Translations under genes and position numbers: made by a program
In this document: positions 43,621-55,073 of the stretch, piece after piece
Numbering within the stretch: the stretch's first letter is position 1
Layout: each line of letters starts with the position of its first letter
Notes under the pieces: model-generated
What the model was told of the DNA's origin: nothing
What the model saw: only the letters and a program-made list of their open reading frames with translations
Databases searched by the model: none
Origin: Aurelia coerulea
Taxonomy: Eukaryota > Cnidaria > Scyphozoa > Semaeostomeae > Ulmaridae
Direction: 5' to 3'
Length of the DNA stretch: 64,000 bases
Assembly: GCA_039566865.1 (NCBI GenBank)
Contig: CM076955.1
Span: 6,946,501-7,010,500 of the forward strand

Positions 43621-43647
43621 CGTTTCGATTATAAAATCTTCATCAGT
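43621..43647 (-). ncRNA. Hammerhead ribozyme-like core at Penelope 3' region
   Basis: On the minus strand: CTGATGA, then A-GATT-TTAT-AATC, then GAAACG. CUGAUGA and GAAA are the two conserved hammerhead boxes, and GATT/AATC forms the short stem II between them. It lies about 400 bp 3' of the Penelope-like stop. Such motifs are known in Penelope-like elements. I could not pair stems I and III convincingly, so activity is uncertain. Confidence 0.5.
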
Positions 43648-45466
43648 TGTTTACAACCACAACAGGACAGCCAAGTATTTATAGGATAAAATAACATTTA
43701 CATAAAATCGTGATAAAATCCCCCCGAGGCCCCCCTTTAAAACAATGCCAAACAAAACACCTAGACTATTTCAAGTTTTCTTAGCCAGCCAAAACTTCCA
43801 ATTCAAATAAAAGTTCATAGTAAATTCCCTAATCCTTTAGTTCTCGACATCGGAATGGAAGCTCTGCGTATATAAAGTCTCAAGCAAACGAAGAAGCACG
43901 CCTCCCAACGACCCTCCTGGGATTTGCTTAAATTGCTAAATCCCTAGATGGCAAGACAGGGAATTCCACCCTGACACCATGTGCACACTGACAAGCATGC
44001 CCCCAAGATAAAGCCTAAGACGTATTCAAATGGAATGACTGTATTCAGGCGACCCCATAGGCGAACATATCCAATTCAACATCAGCCGCTCTTTCATTGA
44101 GACCGTTGGGTGCAAAGGTTCCCAATTTGTATTGCCAAAATAATTCTTTTCTACGAAGTGAGTAAACATCTGAAGCCCCATCAATGATTTTTATGCTGAC
44201 CGAAAAAGCACCCTGATGGCCTTCACTAAAAAAATGCCCCAAGAAACCCGCCTGTGGTACCGCCTTACCCCTGTCAAGACTGCCATCATTGTATTTACGT
44301 GCATATGTTCGAAAATATGATTTGTACGCATTCAATCTTTGCCGAAATTTTGTTTTTGTATATATTTTTTATTGCAGCAATCACATTGCAACAAGTAGAC
44401 TACATTCTCCGAGTTGCAATGATAAGCACCAGAGGAGATCGTAAAGTGTCGAGAGTCATTAAAATTTCGAAATGTCTCCCCTTCAAGAATGAGTGCACAA
44501 ATTTGACAGCTTCTCCTGCCATTACATTTGACAGTGCCCTTTTCAGCTTGTTCATCCGTTAGTTGGTAAACTTTGGCCCGAACCAGAGTATCCTTGAAAT
44601 TTTTAGCCCTTCTGAACGAAACAAAAATCTTATCCTTGAAAATATGTCGATGTTCATTATCAACAAAGAGTGCATTCAAACATGTTTGCAAAATGTCGTA
44701 AACTTTATGAAATGCTGGGTGGAGTGTTAAAACCAGGGGTATCCTCGTATCATCCCGGTGCTTTTGGTTCCGATCCAGGAGGGCATTCCGATCCAACCCC
44801 CTTACCCTATTAAACTGTCCCTCTATTTCTCCCCTATTGTACCCACGATCCAAAAGAAAATTTTCCAAGTTTTCCAATTGACTTTCAAAAAAAGAGTCTT
44901 CTGAGCAGATACGACGAATTCGAAGGGCCTGCCCATAGGGAATGGCCTTTTTCGTATGACCTGGATGACACGAGGAACGATGAAGAAGCTGATGAGTATC
45001 AGTCGGTTTCGTATACAGATCTGTGACTATTTTGTTACCTTGCCTAATAACCTGAACATCCAAAAAGTTCACCGTTTCCTTGGAATATTCAACGGTGAAC
45101 TTTATGGAATGGTGAGCGGAATTCAGAAAATCTACAAATTCTATAAGTTTTTTCTCCCGGTGTGTCTAAACTAAAAATACATCATCAATATAACGCCACC
45201 ATAACCACGGCTTATATTGTGATTGTTCAAGAAGTTTTTCTTCCAAAGCCGCCAAAAATAGAATAGCATATGATGGTGCACATTTGGTACCAATAGCTGT
45301 CCCCCTAATTTGCTTAAAAAAATCACCATTAAACTCAAAAAATTATTTGTTAGCACTAAATTAGCCAGTTCCACTAATGTATCTGTAGAAACCGATTGAT
45401 TCTCTCTTGAATTAAGAGCAGTACGCAGAGCTTCCAGTCCTTCGTCATGGGGTATACTAGGATATA
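43648..45466 (-). pseudogene. Penelope-like retroelement, copy 2, C-terminal part
   Basis: Minus strand: the reverse transcriptase end with a YIDDVF-type core near 45185 (frame broken), then NFLDVQVIRQGNKIVTDLYT, the linker with CNGRRSCQICALILE, and the start of a GIY-YIG endonuclease (VVYLLQCDCCNKKY). A small deletion relative to copy 3 breaks the frame after KKY. The rest (RQRLNAYKSYFRTYARKY .. stop at 44045) continues in another frame. The N-terminal half is at 48458-49750, beyond a DNA transposon. Confidence 0.88.
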
Positions 45467-45474
45467 GACCGAAC
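45467..45474. repeat. 8-bp target duplication, left
   Basis: GACCGAAC, repeated at 48450-48457. The Penelope-like frame reads straight on when one copy is ignored, which shows that this is a true insertion duplication. Confidence 0.85.
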
Positions 45475-45886
45475 CGAGGGGCAAATCACTCCAAAAATCT
45501 CGTACACCTTCGAGAAAAATCTCAAAAAATCTTCAAAAATCCCAAAAATCTTTAAAATCTTCCACATTTTCCGAAAATCTCCAAAAATCTTAGAAATATT
45601 AGAAAAATTATAAAAAATCTCAATAAATCTTAGAAATCCCAGAAAAATCCCAAAAATCTCTTTGGATAAATAAAAAAAAATTGTAAGGAAAAACATAAAA
45701 AAGGTGGCAAACGCTTGCAAAGTCCATGACGGTCCATGAAATCGAAGGAAAAACATCCTGCAAAAAAATTTCTGACCACTGACCTTGTCCACACTGTGTT
45801 CGATTGCGTCGTCAAGACAACAACCTTGGCAGGGAGTCGGCTAGAAAATACATGCGCACACGCGTTCGCAAGCTGGGGTGGTGTGA

Positions 45887-46325
45887 TAGACTTATGAATT
45901 TTCATCCCTTGTTTCCCTGCGTTCTTTGATCTGCTGATATCACCTGGTTTAAAGAGCTTAAATATTGAAAAGCAAACTTTTAGTACAAAGAATGAGGTTT
46001 TCCTGGCCTACTAACTGCAAAATATATATCTTTCAAGCAATAATCTTCCTCTGTAAAAACAAAACAGATCCATCGCGGCTACAAGAACACCAAGCCGTAT
46101 CAATCGATTTTTGTACGCAACAACAACAACTATCTAAATAGCGCCTCCCTATCGGTTGAACACTAAATGAATACGGAACCATTGGCCACTCTACGCGGGC
46201 CTGAAGGGGGTCCACTTTTTAAGATTGATATTATGAGTCCCTATTGACCAAGTGAAATCAGCAAATCAAAGAACGCAGGGAAACAAACCAGAGTAGGAAA
46301 CAAAGGACGGAAAGTCGTAAGTCTA
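45887..46325. mobile_element. Non-autonomous element, TAGACTTATGA ends, 9-bp TSD
   Basis: Begins TAGACTTATGA and ends TCGTAAGTCTA. Flanks are GTGGTGTGA (45878-45886) and GAGGTGTGA (46326-46334), a 9-bp duplication with one mismatch. Inner ends also match inversely (CCTGCGTTCTTTGATTTGCTGA-type words on both sides). Nested in the hAT-like element. Same family as 53207-55149. Confidence 0.7.
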
Positions 46326-46418
46326 GAGGTGTGATAGGCGGGAAAAATAGGCTAACCATCCAAGCAAGTGCCTAACTCAAGTTTGTTGTTGTTAGAATAA
46401 ACGATTAGGCAACCTCGT

Positions 46419-46475
46419 TCCCAAGGGTATCTGTTGCTTCAATAGGAGGCTAGACCTCAACAGATACCCTTGGGA
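46419..46475. repeat. 18-bp perfect hairpin
   Basis: TCCCAAGGGTATCTGTTG and its exact inverse CAACAGATACCCTTGGGA, separated by 21 nt that contain a further GAGG..CCTC. It could be the ends of a very short element or a structured site. Function unknown. Confidence 0.8.
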
Positions 46476-48449
46476 CCGGTTGACAAATTTTGTCAATTTT
46501 TATCGGAATAATTAGCATAATTTGGCAGACAGCAGGTGCTTTCGAATCCCATACTCGACATTTTCGAAATGTATATTCCATGGTTCGAACAACACACATT
46601 GTATCCAGAGCCATTCGAATGTTCTTCATTTCAACTGAATGCTAGGTTTTGAAGGTGAGAAATTTCTTTTGTTTGGAAAAGAGCCAATCAAATCGCAGAA
46701 TAGCCTAACAGGCTCCAGTGTCAATGTAGGCGTTGCAGTTTACGGAAAACCTTCTTTGTCACAGGGTACGAGGTTGAGCGATTAGGATTAATTTGAGACA
46801 TTTAAGACAATGCATCACTTTTGAAAAGTTTCGAATTCATGTGAACGATGACGTCACGGTAGGGCTTAATGTCCGTAAATACTTCAATAACTGTTGACGC
46901 GTTATATTAACTTGGGATTTGCATAGTTGAAAAGAGCGCTTGAAGAGCTTGTGAATGATGCATAGTTTTTCATTTTTGTGAAATTCGAAAAATATTCTAT
47001 GACGTCATAGATGACATGACGTCATAATTGACTAATTTTCAAAACTATTTTAGATGAAATTTCCCCATTATTTGTACTAAATCAAGCATGTAGATTCCGA
47101 ATCTGCAGTCAAAAACACCTATAATTCATAGGTCTGTCTTTATATTGTCTCAGTTCGAACACAGTAGGGAAAATGACAAGGCAAAAATTAAGAATCTTTT
47201 CTAGAAATATTTACAAACAAGACAAGAAGTTTTTACTCCAGACTACCTGTCTCTTGAATATCATGTTTCGAGAATTTACGACAAAGCGTTGATAGAAAGT
47301 TCACTCTCTTTCTCAATTCCAGAGGACGTTTTGAAGGAAGTCCAGCCTCGCAGGCATAGAAGACTGTCTTTTAACCTGAATGGAAGTCGTATTTGTCAGA
47401 ATTACATGAATCCGATTAACCAATTTTTTCATGAGAACTTGTCGCTGAAATTTGTGGCAGAGTTTCTTACGTTTTGGCACTTTTATAGTGTAGTAGAGTA
47501 GTTTCTTGCAGAGTTTCTTAATCATTCATAAAACTGAATATTACAATTTATCGGAATTCACAGAGGCCCACCTTTTGAACCAAGAATTACAAAAATGAGC
47601 CAGTTTATTATGAATAAAAGTTGTACTTTTTAGTAATATTTGGGCTAGTAGCGTACTTTCTGTTAGATTCATTTTGCAAGTCATTACAAGATTTGATTGC
47701 TTCAAGTAGAGTTTCTTAATTAATTTGGAAGAGTCTACTACAGTTTCTTATAAGCGGTTTCTTTAAAACAATGAATGCATTTGGTAAGGAGGGTAAACTT
47801 TAGAAATAACCCTTCAAGGTTAACATTGTATAACTCAACTCAGACTTGCGTAAATCCCATTTTCCAATCAGTGGAATGTTCTGAGCAGACGGAAATTCTT
47901 TTGTTTACAAGAGAAAATTTCGCTTGCAAGCGAATAGAAATTTAGGGTTGAAGGTCGGTATCATGCTACACTACTCAGACAGAGTACTTCATCTTTTTTT
48001 CTCCGTGTCAACAATAGCTGAGCCAAGGACGCGAGAAATCCCCACTCTTACTCCGCAATGGAAAATACAACTCTTCAGCCATGTTTCCAAAGATTTATGA
48101 GGGACATTGAGAAAAGGAAGGGTCGCTGAAATTAATCGCACACATTTCGGTATAATTCTAAAAAGCTAGCAAATGTACGGTATAAAAATCTTCAAATTTT
48201 GGAAGTTACTGGTTTTAAAAATCTTTGAGAAATCCTAAAAAATCTCAAAAATCTTGCAAAATCCCAAACAATCTTTGAAAATCCCCAGAAATCTCAAAAA
48301 TCTTTCAAAATCTTTCAAAATATTTAAAATCTTAAGAAATCTTTAAAAAATCTCAAAAATCTAGAAAATCCTAAAAAATCCTTCAAAAATTCAAGAGATT
48401 TCAAAATCCCAAAATCTCGTACGCTATTTTTGGAGTGATTTGCCGCTCG

Positions 48450-48457
48450 GACCGAAC
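48450..48457. repeat. 8-bp target duplication, right
   Basis: GACCGAAC, the partner of 45467-45474. Confidence 0.85.
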
Positions 48458-49750
48458 ACATCAATCGTACACAAAATAGCATCCCGAGGAAGGTCCTCCA
48501 TGCTGGCTAGCTTTTGCAGAAAATCGTTAGTATCTTTGACATATGACCGGACTCTTTTTGCTAAAGGTTTGAGATGAGGGTCCAAAAATGCTGAAATATT
48601 TTCAGTGAAACAGCCTGAATTCGAAATAACAGGTCTCCCTGGGACACTATTGAGTCTTTTGTGGATTTTCGGTAAAAGATAAAACCTACTCAGCTTTGGG
48701 TTGTTGACCATAAAATATTCCAGAGTTTTCTCATCAATATCCCCTCGCCCCTCAGTCTTACTAATTGCGTCCTGGACGACACGTTGTACCAAAGCTGAAG
48801 GGTCATTGTCGAGTTTCTGATAAACCCCAGGATCCCTAAGCTGGTTCTCCGCTTCCAAAATATAGTCTTCCCTATCCCACACTACGACACCTGAACCCTT
48901 GTCTGCTTCCTTAATAATAATTGTTCGATCTGATCTAAGATTATTTAAAGCTACTCTTTCTTCTCTAGTCAAATTACTATAGTTACAACCTTCTGGTGAT
49001 ACTTTCATAAGCTCGTCTTCTAATTTAGATAAAAATACCTCGATTGCCACGTCCTTATTCCTAGGGTTAAATTTGCTTTTGGGTCTAAATGCTGGCACTT
49101 CTGAAAAATCATCTTTCTCTTTAAAAAACCATTTAAGTCGCAACCTTCTACCGAACTTTTCTAAATCGATCTTAACCTGTGAATAATCAATCTCTTTTGG
49201 AGTCGCTACAAATTTAAGTCCCTTTGACAAAACTGAAATTTCATGCTGACTATGCGTACGCTGTGATAAATTTATTACCTTGTTGTTAACAAATTGTCCC
49301 ACAATACGTCCATTTCATCTCTTTTTAACTTGGTACTGAATTTCATCATTATTTTCTGACACATCCTGTTGATTGGTACTTTCTCCAAACGTCCTTGATC
49401 CTCTTTCTCGAATTCCTGGCGGTTGATTATCAAAGTTATTTTGCATAAGATCCCTTCGAATTTCATCCAAATCTATCCCTTGTTCCTGTTCCAAATGTAG
49501 TTCTCCGCCTTCGGCATGATACTCAACATCCCAAAACGATTTCAAATCTTTCATAAACTTAAAGTTCGTCTGAAATTCCCGTTCTACCGCCAAAGCTTCA
49601 CAACCTGCATTCAGTCTCGAAAGTTTCCTTCTTCTGCGAACCAAAATCCCCTTTTCAGCCTGTTCAATTCTACTACACAGCTCCTCAAGAAGGTTCCTCG
49701 CTTCTCTTATTTCCGCGACTATTTCCAAATATTCAGTAATTTTATTCCAA
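48458..49750 (-). pseudogene. Penelope-like retroelement, copy 2, N-terminal part
   Basis: Minus strand: an N-terminal coiled-coil-like segment (49728 down to 49315), then with a frame change RTIIIKEADKGSGVVVWDRE, LSRFYLLPKIHKRLNSVPGR and PVISNSGCFTENISAFLDPH, and a TIDV sequence at the insertion point. K-E-A-D-K-G-S and the LPKIHK motif are diagnostic for Penelope-like reverse transcriptases. The element continues at 45466 after the inserted transposon. Confidence 0.9.
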
Positions 49751-49904
49751 ATTCAAGCATAATAGCCAACGCTTGTGTCCTGTACTCACTTACCAGTGTC
49801 TCTACCAAATTTATTTCCGCCCTGAACATGATAGCGCTCCATTGTGAGAGAAAATCTTCCGACGTCTTACCAACTTGGGGCGTTTTCTTTAATTTCAAAG
49901 CGGG

Positions 49905-50574
49905 GGTACAATAGGAGAGAAATAGAGGGACAGTTTAATAGGGTAAGGGGGTTGGATCGGAATACCCTCCTGGATCGGAACCAAAAGCACCGGGATGATA
50001 CGAGGATACCCCTGGTTTTAACATTCCACCCAGCATTTCATAAAGTTTACGACATTTTGCAAACTTGTTTGAATGCACTCTTTGTTGATAATGAACATCG
50101 ACATATTTTCAAGGATAAGATTTTTGTTTCGTTCAGAAGGGCTAAAAATTTCAAGGATACTCTGGTTCGGGCCAAAGTTTACCAACTAACAGATGAACAA
50201 GCTGAAAAGGGCACTGTCAAATGTAATGGCAGGAGAAGCTGTCAAATTTGTGCACTCATTCTTGAAGGGGAGACATTTCGAAATTTTAATGACTCTCGAC
50301 ACTTTACGATCTCCTCTGGTGCTTATCATTGCAACTCGGAGAATGTAGTCTACTTGTTGCAATGTGATTGCTGCAATAAAAAATATGTGGGCAGCTCAAA
50401 AACCAAATTTCGGCAAAGATTGAATGCGTACAAATCATATTTTCGAACATATGCACGTAAATACAATGATGGCAGTCTTGACAGGGGTAAGGCGGTACCA
50501 CAGGCGGGTTTCTTTGGGCATTTTTTTAGTGAAGGCCATCAGGGTGCTTTTTCGGTCAGCATAAAAAATTCATC
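49905..50574 (+). pseudogene. Penelope-like retroelement, copy 3, inverted and truncated
   Basis: Plus strand: EIEGQFNRVRGLDRNTLLDR through CNGRRSCQICALILEGE to a GIY-YIG start that is intact here (NVVYLLQCDCCNKKYVGSSK, then TKFRQRL). The protein is almost identical to the same part of copy 2. It begins mid-gene and points away from copy 2, giving a head-to-head pair. A LINE 3' end interrupts it at about 50575, and the last part continues at 50830-50990. Confidence 0.85.
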
Positions 50575-50829
50575 GCAACACTGACCTGACATCTGGAGTG
50601 AAACTGAATCCAGTATAGTATCCTTTAATTTATATATTGTTCGTAGTGTGATTGTATACGGTTTATTGTTTCATGTTTTTAGATATTGGCCATGGGGTAG
50701 TCGTAGTCTTTTGCTCCCCATGGTATCGTACTTGTAGTGTCGTATAGTAATTAGAATTAGGTATAGTAAAATGTAAAGCATCTTGTAAATTTTAACATTT
50801 GAATAGAAAAAAAAACAAAAAAAAATAAA
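50575..50829 (+). mobile_element. LINE 3' UTR insertion in Penelope-like copy 3
   Basis: A ~250-bp insert ending in an A-rich tail (AAAAAAAAACAAAAAAAAATAAAA). It interrupts the Penelope-like sequence between matching ATAAAAA words, a likely target duplication. It is the same 3' UTR as 33241-33500 on the other strand. Only the 3' end is present. Confidence 0.75.
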
Positions 50830-50997
50830 AATCATTGATGGGGCTTCAGATGTTTACTCACTTCGTAGAAAAGAATTATTTTGGCAATACAAATTGGGAA
50901 CCTGTGCACCCAACGGTCTCAATGAAAGAGCGGCTGATGTTGAATTGGTTATGTTCGCCTGTGGGGTCGCCTGAATACAGTCATTCCATTTGAATAG
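50830..50997 (+). pseudogene. Penelope-like copy 3, C-terminal end
   Basis: Continues the protein after the LINE insert: SDVYSLRRKELFWQYKLGT and LNERAADVELVMFACGVA, then a stop. It matches the C terminus of copy 2 (44045-44200). The downstream 3' region with the ribozyme-like core is missing. Confidence 0.8.
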
Positions 50998-51572
50998 GGT
51001 AAGACGGGGTAAAGTGAACTACTTTGGAGGTTTTTCAAGGATATCCTAAAGAGACTGTAGCTGAGGGCAAACTTTTTAACGTTGTTTTGACAATATGTCT
51101 TTGGGTCAGTTTATCCAGCAAAAATATTTTTCAAATCTTTTTCCATTGTCTCACAAAAGAGCTTTCTTTGGCGACCGCTCTGCCTAGTTCATTTGTTCGA
51201 TAAAACCAAAATAATGCTGGTAATACCCGAAAATATGATTTAATGCTGGTAATACCCGAACATATGATTTATTTTGCAACTCTAAGGAGTTCTTCGCATG
51301 CCAAAACGAAACAAACCCAAAAATTTCACAAGAGTGATATTTAGAAAAATTAAATTGCAACCTATGTTGAGAACGATCTTTGCAGATCAAATATTAACCA
51401 AAAACTATTGTCTAAGTCATCAATTCGAGTCAGATTGCGAGACCTGAATACAAGTCGATGAACACTAATTGGAATATTCTTCGAAAATACTATATTGCAT
51501 ATAAATACCAAATTACCACAAAGAGAAACAATATTTTCAAAGTAGCTCACTTTGCCCTGAAACCTCCGCCCA
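50998..51572. mobile_element. Truncated GGGTAAGACGGGG element
   Basis: Begins GGGTAAGACGGGGTAAAGTG and follows the order of 33680-34260 closely, with a local duplication (TAATGCTGGTAATACCCGAA twice at about 51211-51260). The right terminus is absent. Confidence 0.75.
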
Positions 51573-52005
51573 GTACCAGTTTTCTCGAACTTTGGCCTGA
51601 TTTTTGTGAAAGAAGAATGTCACCTGTGTCAACATACCTGAGTCACACTTGTAGAAATTTATCAGAGATTTTCCATACCAAAAATTTGTAGTCATTACAA
51701 AATTTTAAAAGGTCGGGTATCAAGTGTTTTTGAACACCGGTCACAATTTTTTCTGGTGAACCCCATATATGGTATTGATGTACCCTTATTAGGCATAACT
51801 TTCCAAACATCAAACAGGTCGACAAGCCGTTTCGGGAAGTGAGATTTCTTGTCACAGGACTGAATTGTCCAAAAATATGACCTGAGGAGTTACAAAATTT
51901 AAGATTTTTGTATCTTATTTTCAGCTATGAGGTGAATGATGACATATACATGAATGACAGACCAAGAAAACACCTCTGAGCAATGAGAGAGCATTAAAAG
52001 TTATA
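51573..52005. other. Spacer, no gene seen
   Basis: No coding block or terminal repeat supported. Confidence 0.4.
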
Positions 52006-53190
52006 GCGGAGACCGTCTGGCCTAACCAAAAGGAAGGGGGCGAGAGATGAACCTGTCCCGCGCCTAGTTAATAGGCTCACAAACTCCTTGATAAGCATCT
52101 CAAATTTTACAGCAAAAGAAAGGCAGATACTTTTACGTGGCTTAGAAGGTTTCACTATTCTATATCCTGTCATTTCTGCAAGAGAAATACACTCCTAATG
52201 AAACAGTTGCATTTCCGTAAAATTTGACGAAATGATCGGGGAATGTATGGCGTGCAAGTCGAATGAAACCCTAGAAACAACAAAAAGCTAAAATTTCATG
52301 GGAGTGGTGATTTTTGAATGAAGATATGAATATTCTAATAGAAAATCGAGAAATTTTGAATGGCAAGGCAGCCAAGAGCCGCGAAAAGGTTGAAAAATGG
52401 AAGCGGAGACTTATTGGCCTAACCAAAATAATGGGTGTAAAATTCATAGTTAGCCTGCGCCTTTTTTAAAGGCTTTGTAACGACAACAAAAAATATACCA
52501 AACTTAAGCTCAAAAGAAAGAGAAATGAATTTTGCGTGGCATAGGAGGTTTTCTTTTTCACAGGACGTAGCTTTTTGAAGAAAATTGGCCCTGGATGTCA
52601 TAGTGAAATTTTGGTAAAATTCAACAAACGGATCTGCGGTAATTCAACGTGCAGGTTGAATGCAACTCTGAATTCACAAAAAAGTTAAATGATCCCAATA
52701 TGATTGATTTTTGAAAGAAAGTATTAATATCGTTGCAGAAAATGCCAATTTATTGACGAAACAGAGAACTTTTGACTAAGAAAAGGACAAAAAGTCTAGG
52801 TGGAGACTGGCTGGCCTAACAAAAATAATGGAGTGGCAAAGCGAAGTAGATCCGCGCCTCACTCAAAGGCTTTGAAACGGAAGCCAAAAACATCCAAAGT
52901 GCCATATCAGAAGAAAGAAAAATAAATTTTGCGTGGCATAGGATTGTTCTCCTCTCAAGCAAAGTCGTCACTTCTCGAGAAAACACCCCTGAATGAAAAA
53001 TATATATTTTCGTCGTATCAAGCGCAAGAAAAATCTGAAGGGAACCATCAAAGTAAACGCTGTGTGAAAATGGGTAATTTCATCACAAAATATCCCGAAC
53101 AAAAGGAAATGGAGTTTGTGAAGCATGTTCTCCCTAACAAAATCAAAACTCCTCGAAATATCACAGAATATAAATAAGAAATTCAAAGAA
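52006..53190. repeat. ~396-bp diverged tandem repeat, three units
   Basis: Units begin near 52006, 52403 and 52799 with GCGGAGAC..TGGCCTAAC. Each continues with a CGCGCC/CGCCT word, an AAAGGCTTTG-like word, GAAAGARAAAT and TTTTGCGTGGCATAGGA-like blocks at equivalent positions. Units 2 and 3 are most alike. No conserved open frame, so it behaves like a degraded satellite. Confidence 0.75.
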
Positions 53191-53687
53191 TTGTGCTGAG
53201 TTGAAATAGACTTATGACGATGAGTCCCTTGTATCCCTGCGGTACCTTGCTCACAGGGACTCATAATGAAACAGTTAAAAACCTGACCCTATCTTCTGCA
53301 TTCGATTGATCGAATCTGGATCGAACGACTGCTTCGGCTCTGTTCAACGGTCACTCCTCAGAAAGGAAATACGATAGAAACCACGGTAAGCAGACACTTA
53401 ATCAACAAAACTTGGTATTCATCTAAAGAAGAAAGTTCACTTTACCTGGTGAGTGCAAAATAAGTCTTTTAATGCTGCAATTTCCATGTTTTTAAGACCA
53501 AGACATACCAGAGAAATCTTCAAGTACCTGCTGCAGCAACTTCCCTCAAATTTTGTCAACTGCGTCAATCGAATTGAAGGTTCGAAACTGGTTGTTCTTC
53601 GCCAAATCTCGCATTCTGATTGGTATGATAGGAATCCCAGCATATTAGGCCTAAATAGGGTCAGGTTTTTCAGAGTGTTAATATAAA

Positions 53688-54840
53688 ATGGCATGCCTTG
53701 GCTTTAGCAAATCTGCCATTTTGTGGTTTAAATCTTACCTTCAGGACCGTTCTTTTGCCGTCAATATTGGCAAGGAATACTCAAATCATGGTAGTCTGTC
53801 ATGTGGGGTCCCTCAGGGGTCAATTCTTGGCCCACTCATATTCCTTCTTTACGTGAATGACATGGCACGAGCGATAGACTGCGACCTGCTTCTGTATGCA
53901 GACGATTCTTGTTTAATTGTTAGAGACAAAAACATTGAACTAATAGAGAGCAATTTAAATAGAAATTTCAATTTCCTCTGTGATTGGTTTGTAGAAAACA
54001 AACTAAGCATTCACTTTGGAGAGGACAAAACCAAATCCATTCTCTTTGGGCAAAAAAAGAAAAAAAAGCAAGAACTTGAAAAGTTGGACATTAGTGGAGG
54101 TGACATAAGGATTAAACAACATTCAACAGTCACATATCTGGGATGTGTCCTAGATGAAAATCTCTCTGGGGAGTCGATGGCGACTAAGATGCTTGGAAAA
54201 ATAAATGGCAAGCTAAAATTCCTATACAGGAAACAAAACTTCCTGGACAAATCCCTTCGCAGGTTGCTTTTAAATGCTCTTATTCAACCACATTTTGATT
54301 ATGCATGTACTTCTTGGTATCCAGGGTTGAATAAGAGGCTGTCCAAAAAATTCAGACGGCACAAAACAAATGCATTCGTTTTTACCTCGATTTAAAAAAC
54401 ACAGCACATATTGGGGTCACAGAATTCAAGTCTATAGATTGGCTCCCCACAAAGAACAGGATGGATCAATGCGTCTGTGTCAACATAATGAAGTTTTTCA
54501 GAGAAACTGCCCCAGCATACAGTGCTGAGATATTCCGTCCAGTCAACCAGGGCCGAACAACACGAAGGTCCAAGTTCAAATTGGATATTCCATTTCGCAA
54601 AACTACTGCTGGACAAAAATGTCTATCTTATCTAGGCCCACAACATGGAATAGTCTTTCATCAGAGATTAAATCAACAAACAATATCGACACATTCAAAC
54701 ATAAGATCAAAGAGAATTTTTTCCAAAACATACAAAAAGAGGAAGATGACATATATGTCTTCTATTAAGACTTGTCATCATTTCTCCCGATCATGGTATG
54801 GTATTATAAACCATGTTTTATACCGAAAACAAACTACAGT
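53688..54840 (+). pseudogene. LINE (CR1-type) reverse transcriptase, 5'-truncated
   Basis: Plus strand: SCGVPQGSILGPLIFLLYVN, LLLYADDSCLIV with the YADD catalytic motif (near 53897), the thumb with TYLGCVLDEN, and YACTSWYPGLNKRLS. A frameshift near 54350 moves the C-terminal part to another frame (ITEFKSIDWLP-like, RSKFKLDIPFRKTTAGQKCL). The ORF ends near 54830. The 3' UTR to 55046 and the ACAT tail follow, so the true 3' end is preserved. Confidence 0.88.
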
Positions 54841-55046
54841 TTAGTATATTTTTTTCTTATGTTTTTCGTTGTACCAGCACCTCTAAGGGGACCATTATGG
54901 AATTAAGGTCATCTTGACCTTTTAATGCTATCCCTGCCACTGTAATTAGGGGTGTTTTTCCTTTACGTTTTTAACATTATTTATTGTATTGTATCTATTT
55001 TTATATTATATAACTTGTAAATAATTGTAAATATTGTGGCAAAATG

Positions 55047-55073
55047 ATACATACATACATACATACATACATA
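55047..55073 (+). repeat. ACAT microsatellite, LINE 3' tail
   Basis: About six ACAT units directly after the LINE 3' UTR. Short tandem tails rather than poly(A) are usual for CR1/L2-type LINEs. Confidence 0.85.

Larger units (their letters stand above)
45475..48449. mobile_element. 2975-bp DNA transposon with 8-bp TSD (hAT-like)
   Basis: Termini CGAGGGGCAAATCACTCC and GGAGTGATTTGCCGCTCG are inverted, about 24 bp with one mismatch. The 8-bp duplication fits hAT-type transposition, which is an inference. Near each end lies an array of AAAATCTC/AAAATCTT words (45500-45665 and 48185-48415), in the same direction on both sides. No transposase is recognised. It carries a nested 9-bp-TSD element (45887-46325), a hairpin (46419-46475) and three TGACGTCA octamers. 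Confidence 0.75.

Noticed and set aside
43344..43634. Plus-strand open stretch starting MKFLRIVQFFVLFLILA, signal-peptide-like
   Set aside because: It runs into ATAATG simple repeats, has no family match or splice support, and overlaps the Penelope 3' region.
45457..45792. Phe/Ile-rich open frame on the minus strand
   Set aside because: Produced by the AAAATCT repeat array of the hAT-like element; not protein-like.
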